The notes under the pieces: model-generated
Told to the model about the DNA's origin: nothing
Databases searched by the model: none
What the model saw: the letters and a program-made list of their open reading frames with translations, nothing else
Position numbers and translations under genes: made by a program
Origin: Chelydra serpentina
Lineage: Eukaryota; Chordata; Testudines; Chelydridae
Direction: 5' to 3'
DNA length: 64,000 bases
Assembly: GCA_037349315.1 (NCBI GenBank)
Contig: JBAIAC010000158.1
Location: 744,001-808,000 of the forward strand
Part shown: in pieces, positions 12,379 to 25,100 of the stretch
How the letters are laid out: each line of letters opens with the position of its first letter
How positions within the stretch are numbered: the stretch's first letter is position 1

Positions 12379-12554
12379 GTAATGATGCTTTGTGACTGTG
12401 CTAATGGAAAGCATCCCCTGCTGTGTGTATTAGTATCTCCGGAGCTGGTATCTCTGACAGGAGAATTACATGCCCCTTGCTCAGGGAGCTGAAGAGAAAC
12501 ACTCTTCAAGTGTGATCAGCTCCAGCCAGTCTTTACGAGTTTCTCTGGGTTGTT

Positions 12555-12745
12555 TGAATGAGGCCCAGATTGACCAAGGGGTTTAGGCACCTAAAGAAGC
12601 GCGGAGGTGCTTAGTGGGATTCGCAGAAGTGTCTGACTCAGGTGCCTGATTCCGATGCACTTTCCATGAGACACAGGCCCTGCTGAAAATCAGACGAGGC
12701 CCAGACCTGCACTTGTAGGGGTAACCCACACACCTCCTGGGTGTG
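12555..12745. repeat. Old dispersed repeat with GTTTAGGCACCTAA
   Basis: The stretch has GGGGTTTAGGCACCTAAAG and later TCAGGTGCCTGATTCC, words I associate with a dispersed repeat family common in turtle and crocodile DNA. The family is not named with confidence and the ends are approximate. Confidence 0.4.
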
Positions 12746-12828
12746 GCGTTCTGTCCCATCGAGTCGCACCAAGACCACTTACAGGCAGAGATCAAAGGGG
12801 TCTGCTCTAGAGCCGTAACGAACAGCCA

Positions 12829-12903
12829 GTTGGCTTTTAGCTCATGTGGTAGAGGCTCATGCACTAAGCTCCAGAAGTCCCAGGTTCCATCCTGCCTGCC
12901 AAC
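12829..12903 (+). tRNA. tRNA-like sequence, degenerate
   Basis: The outer six bases pair perfectly (GTTGGC with GCCAAC, 75 nt apart). An A-box-like TTAGCTCATGTGGTAGAGG and a B-box-like GGTTCCATCC are spaced as in a tRNA. The T stem does not pair well and the anticodon cannot be assigned. It is probably the head of a tRNA-derived SINE or a tRNA pseudogene. Confidence 0.45.
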
Positions 12904-13884
12904 ATCTGGGCTCTGTCCGAGTTACAAAGGCCTCTAGCTGCCTTCGTTACTCTTCTGGTTAGTGACCGAGCTCCCTGCCGCACATACAAATGTCTGCAAT
13001 TCTGGGAGCTTCTGACATGACGGGGGCCTGGATTATCTATGCAAGTGTGTGTCACACTGCTGTGCTCTACTGCGTTCTCCGCTGCTGGCATCCAGGACAC
13101 AGACGGTGCTAATCCAGCGCCACGCAGGCCAGCTGCAGTAATACTCAGGAGGTGCCCTGAGACACCAGGGCCAAGGCCTCCAGCACCCCAGGTCCTGGGT
13201 TTAAGTGACCCTGGAACCAGGCCCCCTGGAGTAACACTGTGGCCAGTGAGTTCTGACCCACAGGGGTCTGGCCCCAGAGGCTCACGGTTTGGGATTCTCC
13301 TCAGCCAGGCAGATTTGCTCCTCCAGTCTAAGCTGCTTTCTGTCCTGCTGGCGATTCCTGCCTGTTTTGGGGCAGCACCACAGGCTGCGGGGTGGGGAAG
13401 GGCCCATTTGGGCCCTATTCTCAGTGGTTTCCTCGCAGACACCATGGGCTGCTCATGTTTCTGAGCCAATTTGCTCGGGGTGGGATGGGACATGGGGCAG
13501 GTTCTCCAGTGACCGAGGGGTCGATGAGATAGACCCCTCGGCTGCACTCAAGAAGCAACCTGAATGGGCTTTGCAGGACACTGAGGCTTTCTCAGCAAAA
13601 GCTGGGCTTCCTGGGAGGAGGGGCTGGAGAGGGAGGCAATGGGATGGCCCTGTGGGTCCCAGCACTGCCTGGGAGGCTCCCATCTCTTCTCAGGCAGAGG
13701 GGGCCAGAGAACGTATGAAAGACGGAGGAAACCTTGGCACCTGTCGAGGCTTTTTACTAACCGGGCTCAGCGGGAGTCTCCACGCTCACAAGGCGCTGCC
13801 AGCCTCCCACGGGACAGACTATTCCAGGGCAGCTGGCCCATGGAAATCCTCAGTCCCAACAGGCTTTGTCCCTGTTCATTGCAG
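12904..13884. other. Intron-like sequence, no gene assigned
   Basis: I see no recognised repeat in this stretch. Long open frames on both strands (one plus-strand frame runs past 14200) overlap the next candidate exon in a different phase. They have no domain similarity I can recognise. Confidence 0.4.
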
Positions 13885-14039
13885 ACCCTCGGGGCCGGGA
13901 GCACCCTACCTCAGCCCAGCTCCAAGCCCTGCTGATGGCAGCCGTGAAGGGGCTGACAACACCCACCCTGGAGAGATTTCAAGCGGCAGAGGAAGAGCTG
14001 AATGTCATCGTATCTCTACACAGAGACAAGATGGAGAGA
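13885..14039 (+). CDS. Candidate exon, helical segment (MROH-like gene?)
   Basis: The 155-bp exon has acceptor TTTGTCCCTGTTCATTGCAG and donor GAGA|GTAAGA. It enters with two bases of a codon and leaves in phase 0. The roughly 51 residues look alpha-helical, with a hydrophobic and charged pattern (for example [13 protein letters not shown] and [15 protein letters not shown]), as in HEAT-type repeats. Its phase joins cleanly to the 43-bp exon at 14756. Assignment to the maestro/MROH family rests mainly on the minus-strand exon at 53506 and on gene order. Block E lacks this exon because its match resumes only at about 14060. Confidence 0.5.
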
Positions 14040-14584
14040 GTAAGAGACTCCCGCAGTGGGGCGGGGGATGCTGCGCAGAGAGGGGGCTGGGAGAATTTCC
14101 TCTCCTAGGAGACCGTTCCTGGGACACACTGGCATGGTGCTTTGAAGGCTGGCTCTGCCCCTTCCGTTCATCGCTTGGCCGCGGGTATCCGCGGCATCAG
14201 GCTTTGAAAGAGTTCTCTGCCCGCTGGTGCTCTGCCACGTCCCTGAGGACAGCCCAGCCACACTGAAGTGGCGCGATAGCCCCAGCCCTGGCAGGCAGCA
14301 CTTACATAGTCTGTCGATGGGCCGCCACATTAGGCTCCGTGAGCAGACGTGGTTTTCTCACACATGCTGCAGGGCCTTGTTTTCCAGCTGAAGTATCAAG
14401 AATAATTTTGCTTTGAACTTTTCTCTCTGTCTCTCCCAAGCTTTGATCCCGTTACCCACCCCACAGGCTCTGAGTGCCTCCCCCGTGAATTAGATTGGCC
14501 TAGGGAGCTTTCTGGCAGACTTCATTTCTACATCCCCTGGGAAGGAGTCTCTCAGCATCATTTACTCCTCTGAATTATTAAGCT

Positions 14585-14712
14585 CCACCGCCCTCCTGGG
14601 AGGTAGGAATACTACCCATTAGACACCTGGGGAAACTGAAGCCCAGAGAGCTCCTTGAATTGCCCAAGCCTGCGTGGCTGATTGAGAAAGGAATCAGGGT
14701 TCACGTTCCCTA
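14585..14712 (+). mobile_element. MIR-type CORE-SINE fragment
   Basis: The core words are visible: a TAGACACCTGGGGAAACTGA type motif, then CCAGAGAG and a TTGCCCAAG motif. It is an old, diverged copy. The inverted copy lies at about 54790-54935. Confidence 0.6.
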
Positions 14713-14755
14713 CAGTCCTTTAAACGGTGCCTTTAATCGCTCGTCCTGGAAATAG

Positions 14756-14798
14756 GTGACATTGCTGCCCTACTCCAAATACCGCCTGCACATGGCGC
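14756..14798 (+). CDS. Candidate 43-bp exon
   Basis: AAATAG|GTGACATT and ATGGCGC|GTAAGTG bound 43 bp whose reading frame (VTLLPYSKYRLHMA) follows in phase from the exon at 13885-14039. The same 43 bases and both splice sites are kept unchanged in the inverted arm at 54705-54747, which supports an exon. It leaves one spare base. The following exon is missing in block A, because LINE-L begins at 14907. Confidence 0.5.
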
Positions 14799-14906
14799 GT
14801 AAGTGCAGACTTATTCCCTTCCTGGGCTTTGGCTTTCCTGGAAACTCGGAGACTAATAAACAAACCCAATCCTCAGCCTGAGCTTCCTCCCCCAACCTGC
14901 CTGTTC

Positions 14907-16170
14907 GAGCAGTAGAAGGGTGGCAGCTGGTAGCTGAGGGGCAGTCACAGCCCCAAGCAGCAGGAGGACAAGACAGGGCAGTGCTGCGCCTCCCTGCACC
15001 ATGGCACCAGCCAGCTCCCTCCCGGCTCTGGCTTCTGGCCTCTGACCTGGGCAGGGGGCGGGGCCTTGTAGGGGAGGAGGCGGGGCTTACATGTCACCGA
15101 GGAGGTGCAGGGGGTGGGGCCACAGAGAGCAGCAGAGATTCATGGTGGGGGCACAGCTCCCACAATCTTCTGTCTACTTCACCTCAGCCCCCCGCCACTG
15201 GGTAGAGGCTGGCACTGCCCCTGCTGGCCACAGCTTGTCACTACCCCTCCTTGGGAAACACTCTTTGTGCCATACCCCGACTGGCCACCGGGTGTCACTG
15301 CTCCTCCAGGGGAAACACTTGCTCCCCAGGGTCGGGGAGGGTCTATTGTTCTCACCAGGCAGGTGGGAGGAGCTGGGGGGAGGGGAGAGCTGGCTGCTTT
15401 TGTATTATTAGAAGCAGACCCAACATCTAGTGACAATCTGGGGGTAAAAGGACTTCAGGAGCAGACTGTATTTCCATGGTCCTGCCTATGCTACCTGGGT
15501 GCTCAACAAATGCAGCTGATTTCCCAAAATGACATTGTGGCTGGTTCTGGGTTTCATTTCACTGTAGTATTGAGTGGGGTGGGGAGCGGGGTAATGAAAT
15601 GTTGTGCTCCTTATTGATGGGCCCCCCCCCTTGTCGTGGTGGGGAGGCTTGCATTGGATAAAGACCGTCAGCCTATATTGTCTATGTTGCTTTTATACTC
15701 CTCGTAGGGTCCCCCTTGGCGAGCAGGCCTGAGGCGAGGCTCCTGACTAACCGTGGTCCAAACCTCTGTGAAGGCGGATGAGGGCTACAGCAGGAGGGCG
15801 GCCCCTGGATCTCCTTGCCACGGCTCAGGCTCTTGTCAAGTTTCGTGACAGTCCTCTGCCAAAGGGTTCACACCCGCACAAAGTTCTGTGGCGACAGACG
15901 AGTGGTGGAGAAGACAGGATCTGTGATCTGTCACAAATCTGCATGCAGTCGGGAGCTGTGTGATGGTCGTTTTGTGCTTGATTGAGACAGAAGTGCCTTT
16001 CGGCAGCAGCGGCTGTGACTGAGCAGGCTTTTCGGGATCCCCTCTGCTCACCCCAGATAGGGAGGGGGCTAGAAAAGGTGTCCCAAACATAGGCTCACTC
16101 TCACTCACACACTCTTCCGACGGGATGGCCATACCCAGTGGCATCACTCAACTCTGCAGCTGAAACGAGT
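14907..16170 (+). mobile_element. LINE-L, 5' region only, block A copy
   Basis: This 1.26-kb stretch is the complement of 51184-52072 followed by 43045-43872, the upstream region of the minus-strand LINE described below. It joins host sequence at 14906/14907, where block E continues without it, so the LINE inserted here. It lacks about 55 bp present in the other copy near 43440-43495. It ends at AACGAGT, a few bases before the LINE reading frame would start, and satellite takes over at once. It contains no complete protein. Confidence 0.75.
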
Positions 16171-19100
16171 TAGATAGATAGATAGATAGATATTTAGATA
16201 GCTAGATAGATAATTCGATAGATAATTAGATAGAATGATAATTAGATTATTAGATAAATAAATAGATAATTAGATAGATAAATAGATAGCTAGATAGATA
16301 ATTAGAAAGATAGATAATTAGATAGATAGAGAATTAGATAGATAATTAGATAGATAGATAATAAGATAGATAGAAAATTAGATAATTAGAAATATAGATA
16401 ATTAGATAGATAATTAGACAGCTAGATTGATAATTAGATAGATAGATAATTAGATAGATAGAAAATTAGATAGATTGGTAGATTATTAGATAGATAGATA
16501 ATTACAAAGAAAGATACTTAGATAATTAGATAGATAGATAATTAGACAAATATGTAGATTATTAGATAGGTAGATAATTAGATAGATAATTAGATATATA
16601 GATAATTAGGTAGATAGACAGATAATTGGACAATTAGAAAGATACTTAGCAAGATAGATAATTAGAGAGATAATTAGAGAGATAGATAGATAATTAGAGA
16701 GATAGATAGATAATTAGAGAGATAGATATTAGATAGATAGATAGATATTAGATAGATAATTAGAGGGATAGATAATTAGATAGATAATTAGATATTTAGA
16801 TAGATAAATAGATAGATAGAAAATTAGATAATTAATAATATAGATAATTAGATAGATAGATAGATTGGTAGATTATTAGATAGATAGATAATTAAATAGA
16901 TAGAAAATTAGATAATTAAATAGATAGATAATTAGATAGATAGATAGATAATTACATAGATAATTAGATAGATAGATAATTAGAGATGTAGGTAATTAGA
17001 TAATTACATATTAGGTAATTAAATAGATAAATAGATAGCTAGATAGATATTTAGATAGCTAGATAGATAGATAAATAATTAGATAGATAGAAAATTAGAT
17101 AATTAGAAAGATACATAATTACATAGATAATTAGATAGATAGGTAGATTATTAGCTAGATAGATAATTAGATAGATTATTAGATAAATACATAGATAATT
17201 AGATAGATAAATAGACAGCTAGATAGATAACTAGATAGATAAATAATTAGTTAATTAGATCGATAATTAGACAGATAGATAGAGAATTAGATAATTAGAA
17301 AGATATGTAATTAGATAGATATGTTGATTATTAGATAGGTAGATAATTAGATAGATAAATAGATAGATAGATAATGAGATAGATAGATAATTAGATAGAT
17401 TATTAGATAAATACATAGATAATTGGATAGATAGATAGACAGCTGGATAGATAATTAGATAGATAGATAATTAGTCAATTAGATCGATAATTAAACAGAT
17501 AGATAGAGAATTAGATAATTATATAGATAGATAGATAATTAGATAGACAGACAATTAGATAATTAGAAAGATAGGTAATTACATAGACAATTAGATAGAT
17601 ATTTAGATAGATAGATAGATAATTAGATAGATAATTAGATAGATAGATAATTAGATAGATTATTAGATAAATAAATAGATATTTAGAAAGATAAATAGAT
17701 AGCTAGATAGATAATTAGATAGATAGATAATTAGATAGATGGGTAGATTATTAGATAGATAGATAATTATATAGATAGATAGATAATTATATAGATAGAA
17801 AATTAGATAATTAGAAAGACAGATAATTAGATAGATATGTTGATTATTAGATAGGTAGATAAATAGATAGATAAATAGATAGATAGATAATTAGATAGAT
17901 AGATAATTAGATCTATAATTAGATTGATAGATAGAGAATTAGATAGATAATTAGATAGATAGATAGATAATTAGATAGATAGAAAATTAGATAATTAGAA
18001 AGATAGATACATAGCTAGATAATTAGACAGCTAGATAGATATTTAGATAGATTGGTAGATTATTAGATAGATAGATAATTAAATAGATAGAAAATTACAT
18101 AATTAGAAAGATAGATAATTAGATAGATAGAGAATTAGATAGATACTTATATAGATCGATAGAGAATTAGATAGATAGATAATTAGATAATGAGAGAGAT
18201 AGATAATTAGACAGCTAGATAGATAATTAGATAGATAGATAATTAGATAGATAATTAGATAGATAATTAGATAGATTGGTAGATTATTAGATAGATAATT
18301 ACATAGATAGAAAATTAGATAATTAGATAGCTAGATAATTAGATAGATATGTTGATTATTAGATAGGTAGATAATTAGATAGATAAATAGATAGATAGAT
18401 ATTTAGAAAGAGGGATAATTAGATAGATATTTAGATAGCTAGATAAATGATCCGATAGATAATTAGATAGATAGATAATTAGATAGATTATTAGATAAAT
18501 ACATAGATAATTAGATAGATAAATAGATAGCTAGATAGATAATTAGAAAGAAAGATAATTAGTTAATTAGATCGATTATTAGATAGACAGATAATTAGAT
18601 AGATAATTAGATAGATAGATAATTAAATAGATTGGTACATTATTAGATAGATAGATAATTATATAGATAGATAGATAATTAGATAGATAGAAAATTCGAT
18701 AATTAGAAAGATAGATAATTAGATAGATATGTTGATTATTACATAGGTATATAATTAGATAGATAAATAGATAGATAGATAATTAAATAGATAGATAATT
18801 AGATAGATTATTAGATAAATAAATAGATAATAAGAAAGATAAATAGATAGCTAGATAGATAATTAGATAGATAGATAATTAGATAGACAGATAATGGGAT
18901 AGATTGGTACAGTATTAGATAGATAGAGAATTAGATAGATAGATAATTACATAGATAATTAGACAGATAGATAATTAGATAGATTGGTAGATTATTAGAT
19001 AGATAATTAAATAGATAGAAAATTATATAATTAGAAAGATAGATAATTAGTTAGATAGAGAATTAGATAGATAATTATATAAATAGATAGAGAATTAGAT

Positions 19101-22100
19101 AGATAGATAATTAGATAATTATTAAGATAGATAATTAGATAGATAATTAGACAGCTAGATAGATAATTGGATAGATAATTAGATAGATTGGTAGATTATT
19201 AGATAGATAATTAGATAGATAGAAAATTAGATAATTGGATAGATAAATAGATAGATAGATATTTACAAAGAGATAATTAGATAGATAATTTGATAGATAT
19301 TTAGATAGCTAGATAGATAATTCGATAGATAATTAGATAGATAGATAATTAGATAGATTGGTAGATTATTGGATAGATAGAAAATTAGATAATTAGAAAG
19401 ATAGATCCATAGATAGTTAGATAGATAATTAGATAGATAATTAGATTTATAGATAATTACATAGATAGATAGATAATTACATAGATAATTAGATAGATAG
19501 ATAATTAGATAGATTATTAGATAAATAAATAGATAATAAGAATGATAAATAGATAGCTAGATTTATAATTAGATAGATAGATAATTAGATAGATAGATAA
19601 TTCGATAGATAATTAGATAGGTATATAATTAGATAGATTATTAGATAAATAAATAGATAATAAGAAAGATAAATAGATAGCTAGATAGATAATTATATTG
19701 CTAGATAGATAATTAGATAGATAATTAGATAATTAGATAGATAATTAGATAGATAATTAGATTTAAAGATAATTAGATAGCTAGATAGATAACTAGATAG
19801 ATAGCTAAATAATTAGAGAGATAGAAAATTAGATAATTAGAAAGATACATAATTACATAGATAATTAGATAGATAGAGAGATAATTAGATAGATTATTAG
19901 ATAAATACATAGATAATTAGATAGATAAATAGACAGCTAGATAGATAATTAGATAGATAGAAAATTAGTTAATTAATCGATAATTAGACATATAATTAGA
20001 TAATTATATAGATAGATAATTAGATAGATAGATAATTAGATAGACAATTATATATATAGATAGCTAGATAGATAATTCGATAGATTATTAGATAGATTGG
20101 TAATTAGATAGATTATTAGATAAATAAATAGATAATAAGAAAGATAGATAGATAGCTAGATAGATAATTAGCTAGATAGATAAATAGCTAGATAGATAAT
20201 TAGATAGATTGGTACATTATTAAATAGATAGATAATTAGATAGATAGATAGATAATTACATAGATAATTAGATAGATAGATAAATAGCTAGATAGATAAT
20301 TAGATAGATAGATAATTAGTTAATTAATCGATAATTAGACAGATAGACAGAGAATTAGATAATTATATAGATAGATAATTAGATAGACAGAAAGATAGAT
20401 AATTAGATAGATAAATAGATAGATTGGTAGATTATTAGATAAATAGATTATTAAATAGATAGAAAATTAGATAATTAGAAAGATAGGTAAATAGCTATAT
20501 AATTAGAAAGCTAGATAGATAATTAGATAGATAATTAGAAAGATAGATAATTAGACAATTATATAGATATTTAGATAGCTAGATAGATAATTCAATATAT
20601 AATAAAAAATTGGTAATGAGAAAGATAAATAGATAGCTAGATAGATAATTAGATAGATAGAAAATTAGATAGATAGACAATTAGATAGATTGGTAGATTA
20701 TTAGACAGATATATAATTAAATAGATAGATAGATAATTAGATAGATAGAAAATTAGATAATTAGAAAGATAGATAATTAGATAGATATGTTGAATATTAG
20801 ATAGGTAGATAATTAGATGGACAAATAGATAGATAGATAATCAGATAGATAGATAATTAGATAGATTGGTAGATTATTAGATAGATAGATAATTAAATAG
20901 ATAGACAATTAGATAGATTGGAAGATTATTAGATAGATATATAATTATATAGATAGATATATAATTAGATAGATAGAAAATTAGATAATTAGAAAGATAG
21001 ATAATTAGATAGATATGTTGATTATTAGATAGGTAGATAATTAGATGGATAAATAGATAGATAGATAGATATTTAGAAAGAGAGATAATTAGATAGATAT
21101 TTAGATAGCTAGATATCTATCGATCTATAATTAGATAGATAGATAATTAGATAGTTAGATAGATAATTCGACAGATAATTAGATATATAGATAATTAGAT
21201 AGATTATTAGATAAATAAATAGATAATAAGATAGATAAATAGATAGCTAGATAGATAATTAGATACATAGATAATTGGATAGATTGGTAGATTATCAGAT
21301 AGGTAGATAATTAGATAGATAGATAATTCGATAGATAATTAGATAGATAGATAATTAGATAGATATTTAGATAAATAAATAGATAATAAGAAAGATAAAT
21401 AGATAGCTAGATAGATAATTAGATACATAGATAATTAGATAGATTGGTAGATTATCAGATAGGTAGATAATTAGATAGATAATTAGATAGATATATAGAT
21501 ACTTAGATAGATTATTAGATAAATACATAGATAGTTGGATAGATAAATAGATAGCTAGATAGATAATTAGATATATAGATAATTATTTAACTAGATCGAT
21601 AATTAGATAGATAGATAGAGAATTAGATAGATAATTACATAGATAGAAAGATAATTAGATAGATAGAAAATTAGATAATTAGAAAGATAGATAATTCGAT
21701 AGATAATTAGATAGATAGATAATTAGGTAGATTATTAGATAAATAAATAGATAATAAGAAAGATAAATAGATAGCTAGATAGATAATTAGATACATAGAT
21801 AATTAGATAGAGAATTAGATAGATAGATAATTAGATAGATAATTAGACAGCTAGATAGATAATTGGATAGATAATTAGATAGATTGGTAGATTATTAGAT
21901 AGATAATTAGATATATAGATAATTAGATAATTAGATAGATAAATAGATAGATAGATATTTACAAAGAGATAATTAGATAGATAAATAGACAGCTAGATAG
22001 ATAATTAGATAGATAATTAGACAGATAGATAATTAGATAGATTGGTAGATTATTGGATAGATAGAAAATTAGATAATTAAAAAGATAGATCCTTAGATAG

Positions 22101-25100
22101 TTAGATAGATAATTAGGTAGATAATTAGATTTATAGATAATAACATAGATAGATAGATAGATAATTACATAGATAATTAGATAGATAGATAATTAGAGAT
22201 GTTGGTAATTAGATAATTGCATATTAGGTAATTAAATAGATAAATAGATAGATAGATATTTATATAGATAGATAATTAGTTAATTAGATCGATAATTAGT
22301 CAGATATATAGAGAATTAGATAATTATATAGATAGATAGAAAATTAGATAATTAGAAAGATAGATAATTAGATAGATAGATAGAGAGTTAGATAGATAAT
22401 TATATAGATCGATAGAGAATTAGATAGAAAGATAATTAGATAATTAGAAAGATAGATAATTAGATAGATAATTAGACAGCTAGATAGAAAATTAGATAAT
22501 TAGATAGATAAATAGATAGATAGATATTTACAAAGAGATAATTAGATAGATAATTTGATAGATATTTAGATAGCTAGATAGATAATTCGATAGATAATTA
22601 GATAGATAGATAATTAGATAGATTGGTAGATTATTGGATAGATAGAAAATTAGATAATTAGAAAGATAGATCCTTAGATAGTTAGATAGATAATTAGGTA
22701 GATAATTAGATTTATAGATAATTACATAGATAGATAGATAATTACATAGATAATTAGATAGATAATTAGATAGATTATTAGATAAATAAATAGATAATAA
22801 GAAAGATAAATAGATAGCTAGATTTATAATTAGATAGATAGATAATTAGATAGATAGATAATTCGATAGATAATTAGATAGGTAAATAATTAGATAGATT
22901 ATTAGATAAATAAATAGATAATAAGAAAGATAAATAGATAGCTAGATAGATAATTATATTGCTAGATAATTAGATAGATAGATAATGGGGTAGATTGGTA
23001 CAGTATTAGATAGATAGATAATTAGATAGATAGATAATTACATAGATAATTAGACAGATAGATAATTAGATAGATTGGTAGATTATTAGATAGATAATTA
23101 AATAGATAGAAAATTATATAATTAGAAAGATAGATAATTAGTTAGATAGAGAATTAGATAGATAATTATATAAATAGATAGAGAATTAGATAGATAGATA
23201 ATTAGATAATTATTAAGATAGATAATTAGATAGATAATTAGACAGCTAGATAGATAATTGGATAGATAATTAGATAGATTGGTAGATTATTAGATAGATA
23301 ATTAGATAGATAGAAAATTAGATAATTAGATAGATAAATAGATAGATAGATATTTACAAAGAGATAATTAGATAGATAATTAGATAGATATTTAGATAGC
23401 TAGATAGATAATTCGATAGATAATTAGATAGATAGATAATTAAGATTATTAGATAAAGACATAGATAATTATATAGATAAATAGACAGCTAGATAGATAA
23501 TTAGATAGATAATTACACAGATAGATAATTAGATAGATTGGTAGATTATTAGATAGATAGAAAATTAGATAATTAGAAAGATAGATCCTTAGATAGTTAG
23601 ATAGATAATTAGATTTAGAGATAATTACATAGATAGATAGATAGTTACATAGATAATTAGATAGATAGATAATTAGAGATGTTGGTAATATGATAATTAC
23701 ATATTAGGTAATTAAATAGATAAATAGATAGATAGATATTTATATAGATAGATAATTAGTTAATTAGATCGATAATTAGTCAGATATATAGAGAATTAGA
23801 TAATTATATAGATAGATAGATAATTCGATAGATAGATAATTCGATAGATAATTAGATAGGTAGATAATTAGATAGATTATTAGATAAATAAATAGATAAT
23901 AAGAAAGATAAATAGATAGCTAGATAGATAATTATATTGCTAGATAGATAATTAGATAGATAGAAAATTAGATAATTAGAAAGATAGATAAATAGCTAGA
24001 TAATTAGACAGCTAGGTAGATAATTAGATAGATAATTAGATAATTAGATAGATAATTAGATAGATAATTAGATTTAAAGATCATTAGATAGCTAGATAGA
24101 TAATTAGATAGATAGCTAAATAATTAGAGAGATAGAAAATTAGATAATTAGAAAGATACATAATTACATAGATAATTAGATAGATAGAGAGATAATTAGA
24201 TAGATTATTAGATAAATACATAGATAATTAGATAGATAAATAGACTGCTAGATAGATAATTAGATAGCTAGATAATTAGTTAATTAATCGATAATTAGAC
24301 ATATAATTAGATAATTATATAGATAGATAGATAATTAGATAGACAGAAATTTAGATAATTAGAAAGATAGATAATTAGATAGATAGATAGATAATTAGAT
24401 AGACAATTATATATATAGATAGCTAGATAGATAATTCGATAGATTATTAGATAGATAGGTAATTAGATAGATTATTAGATAAAAAAATATATAATAAGAA
24501 AGATAAATAGATAGCTAGATAGATAATTAGATAGATAGATAATTAGATAGATAGATAATTATTTAATTAATCGATAATTAGACAGATAGATAGAGAATTA
24601 GATAATTATATAGATAGATAATTAGATAGACAGAAAGATAGATAATTAGATAGATAGAGAATTAGATAGATAGATAGATAATTAGATAATTAGAAAGATA
24701 GATAATTAGATAGATAATTAGACAGCTAGATAGATAATTAGATAGATAATTAGATAGATTGGTAGATAATTAGATAGATAATTAGATGGATAGAAAATTA
24801 GATAATTAGATAGATTGATAATTAGATAGATATGTTGATTATTAGATAGGTAGATGGATAGATAGATATTTACAAAGAGAGATAATTAGATAGATAATTA
24901 GATAATTAGATAGATATTTAGATAGCTAGATAGATAATTTGATAGATAATTAGATAGATTATTAGATAAAGACATAGTTAATTAGATAGATAAATAGACA
25001 GCTAGATAGATAATTATATAGATATTTAGACAGATAGATAATTAGATAGATTGGTAGATCATTAGATAGATAATTAAATAGATAGAAAATTAGATAATTA

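Noticed and set aside
13289..14266. 325-codon plus-strand open frame
   Set aside because: It crosses a well-bounded candidate exon in a different frame, has no domain, and lies in G+C-rich sequence with few stops.
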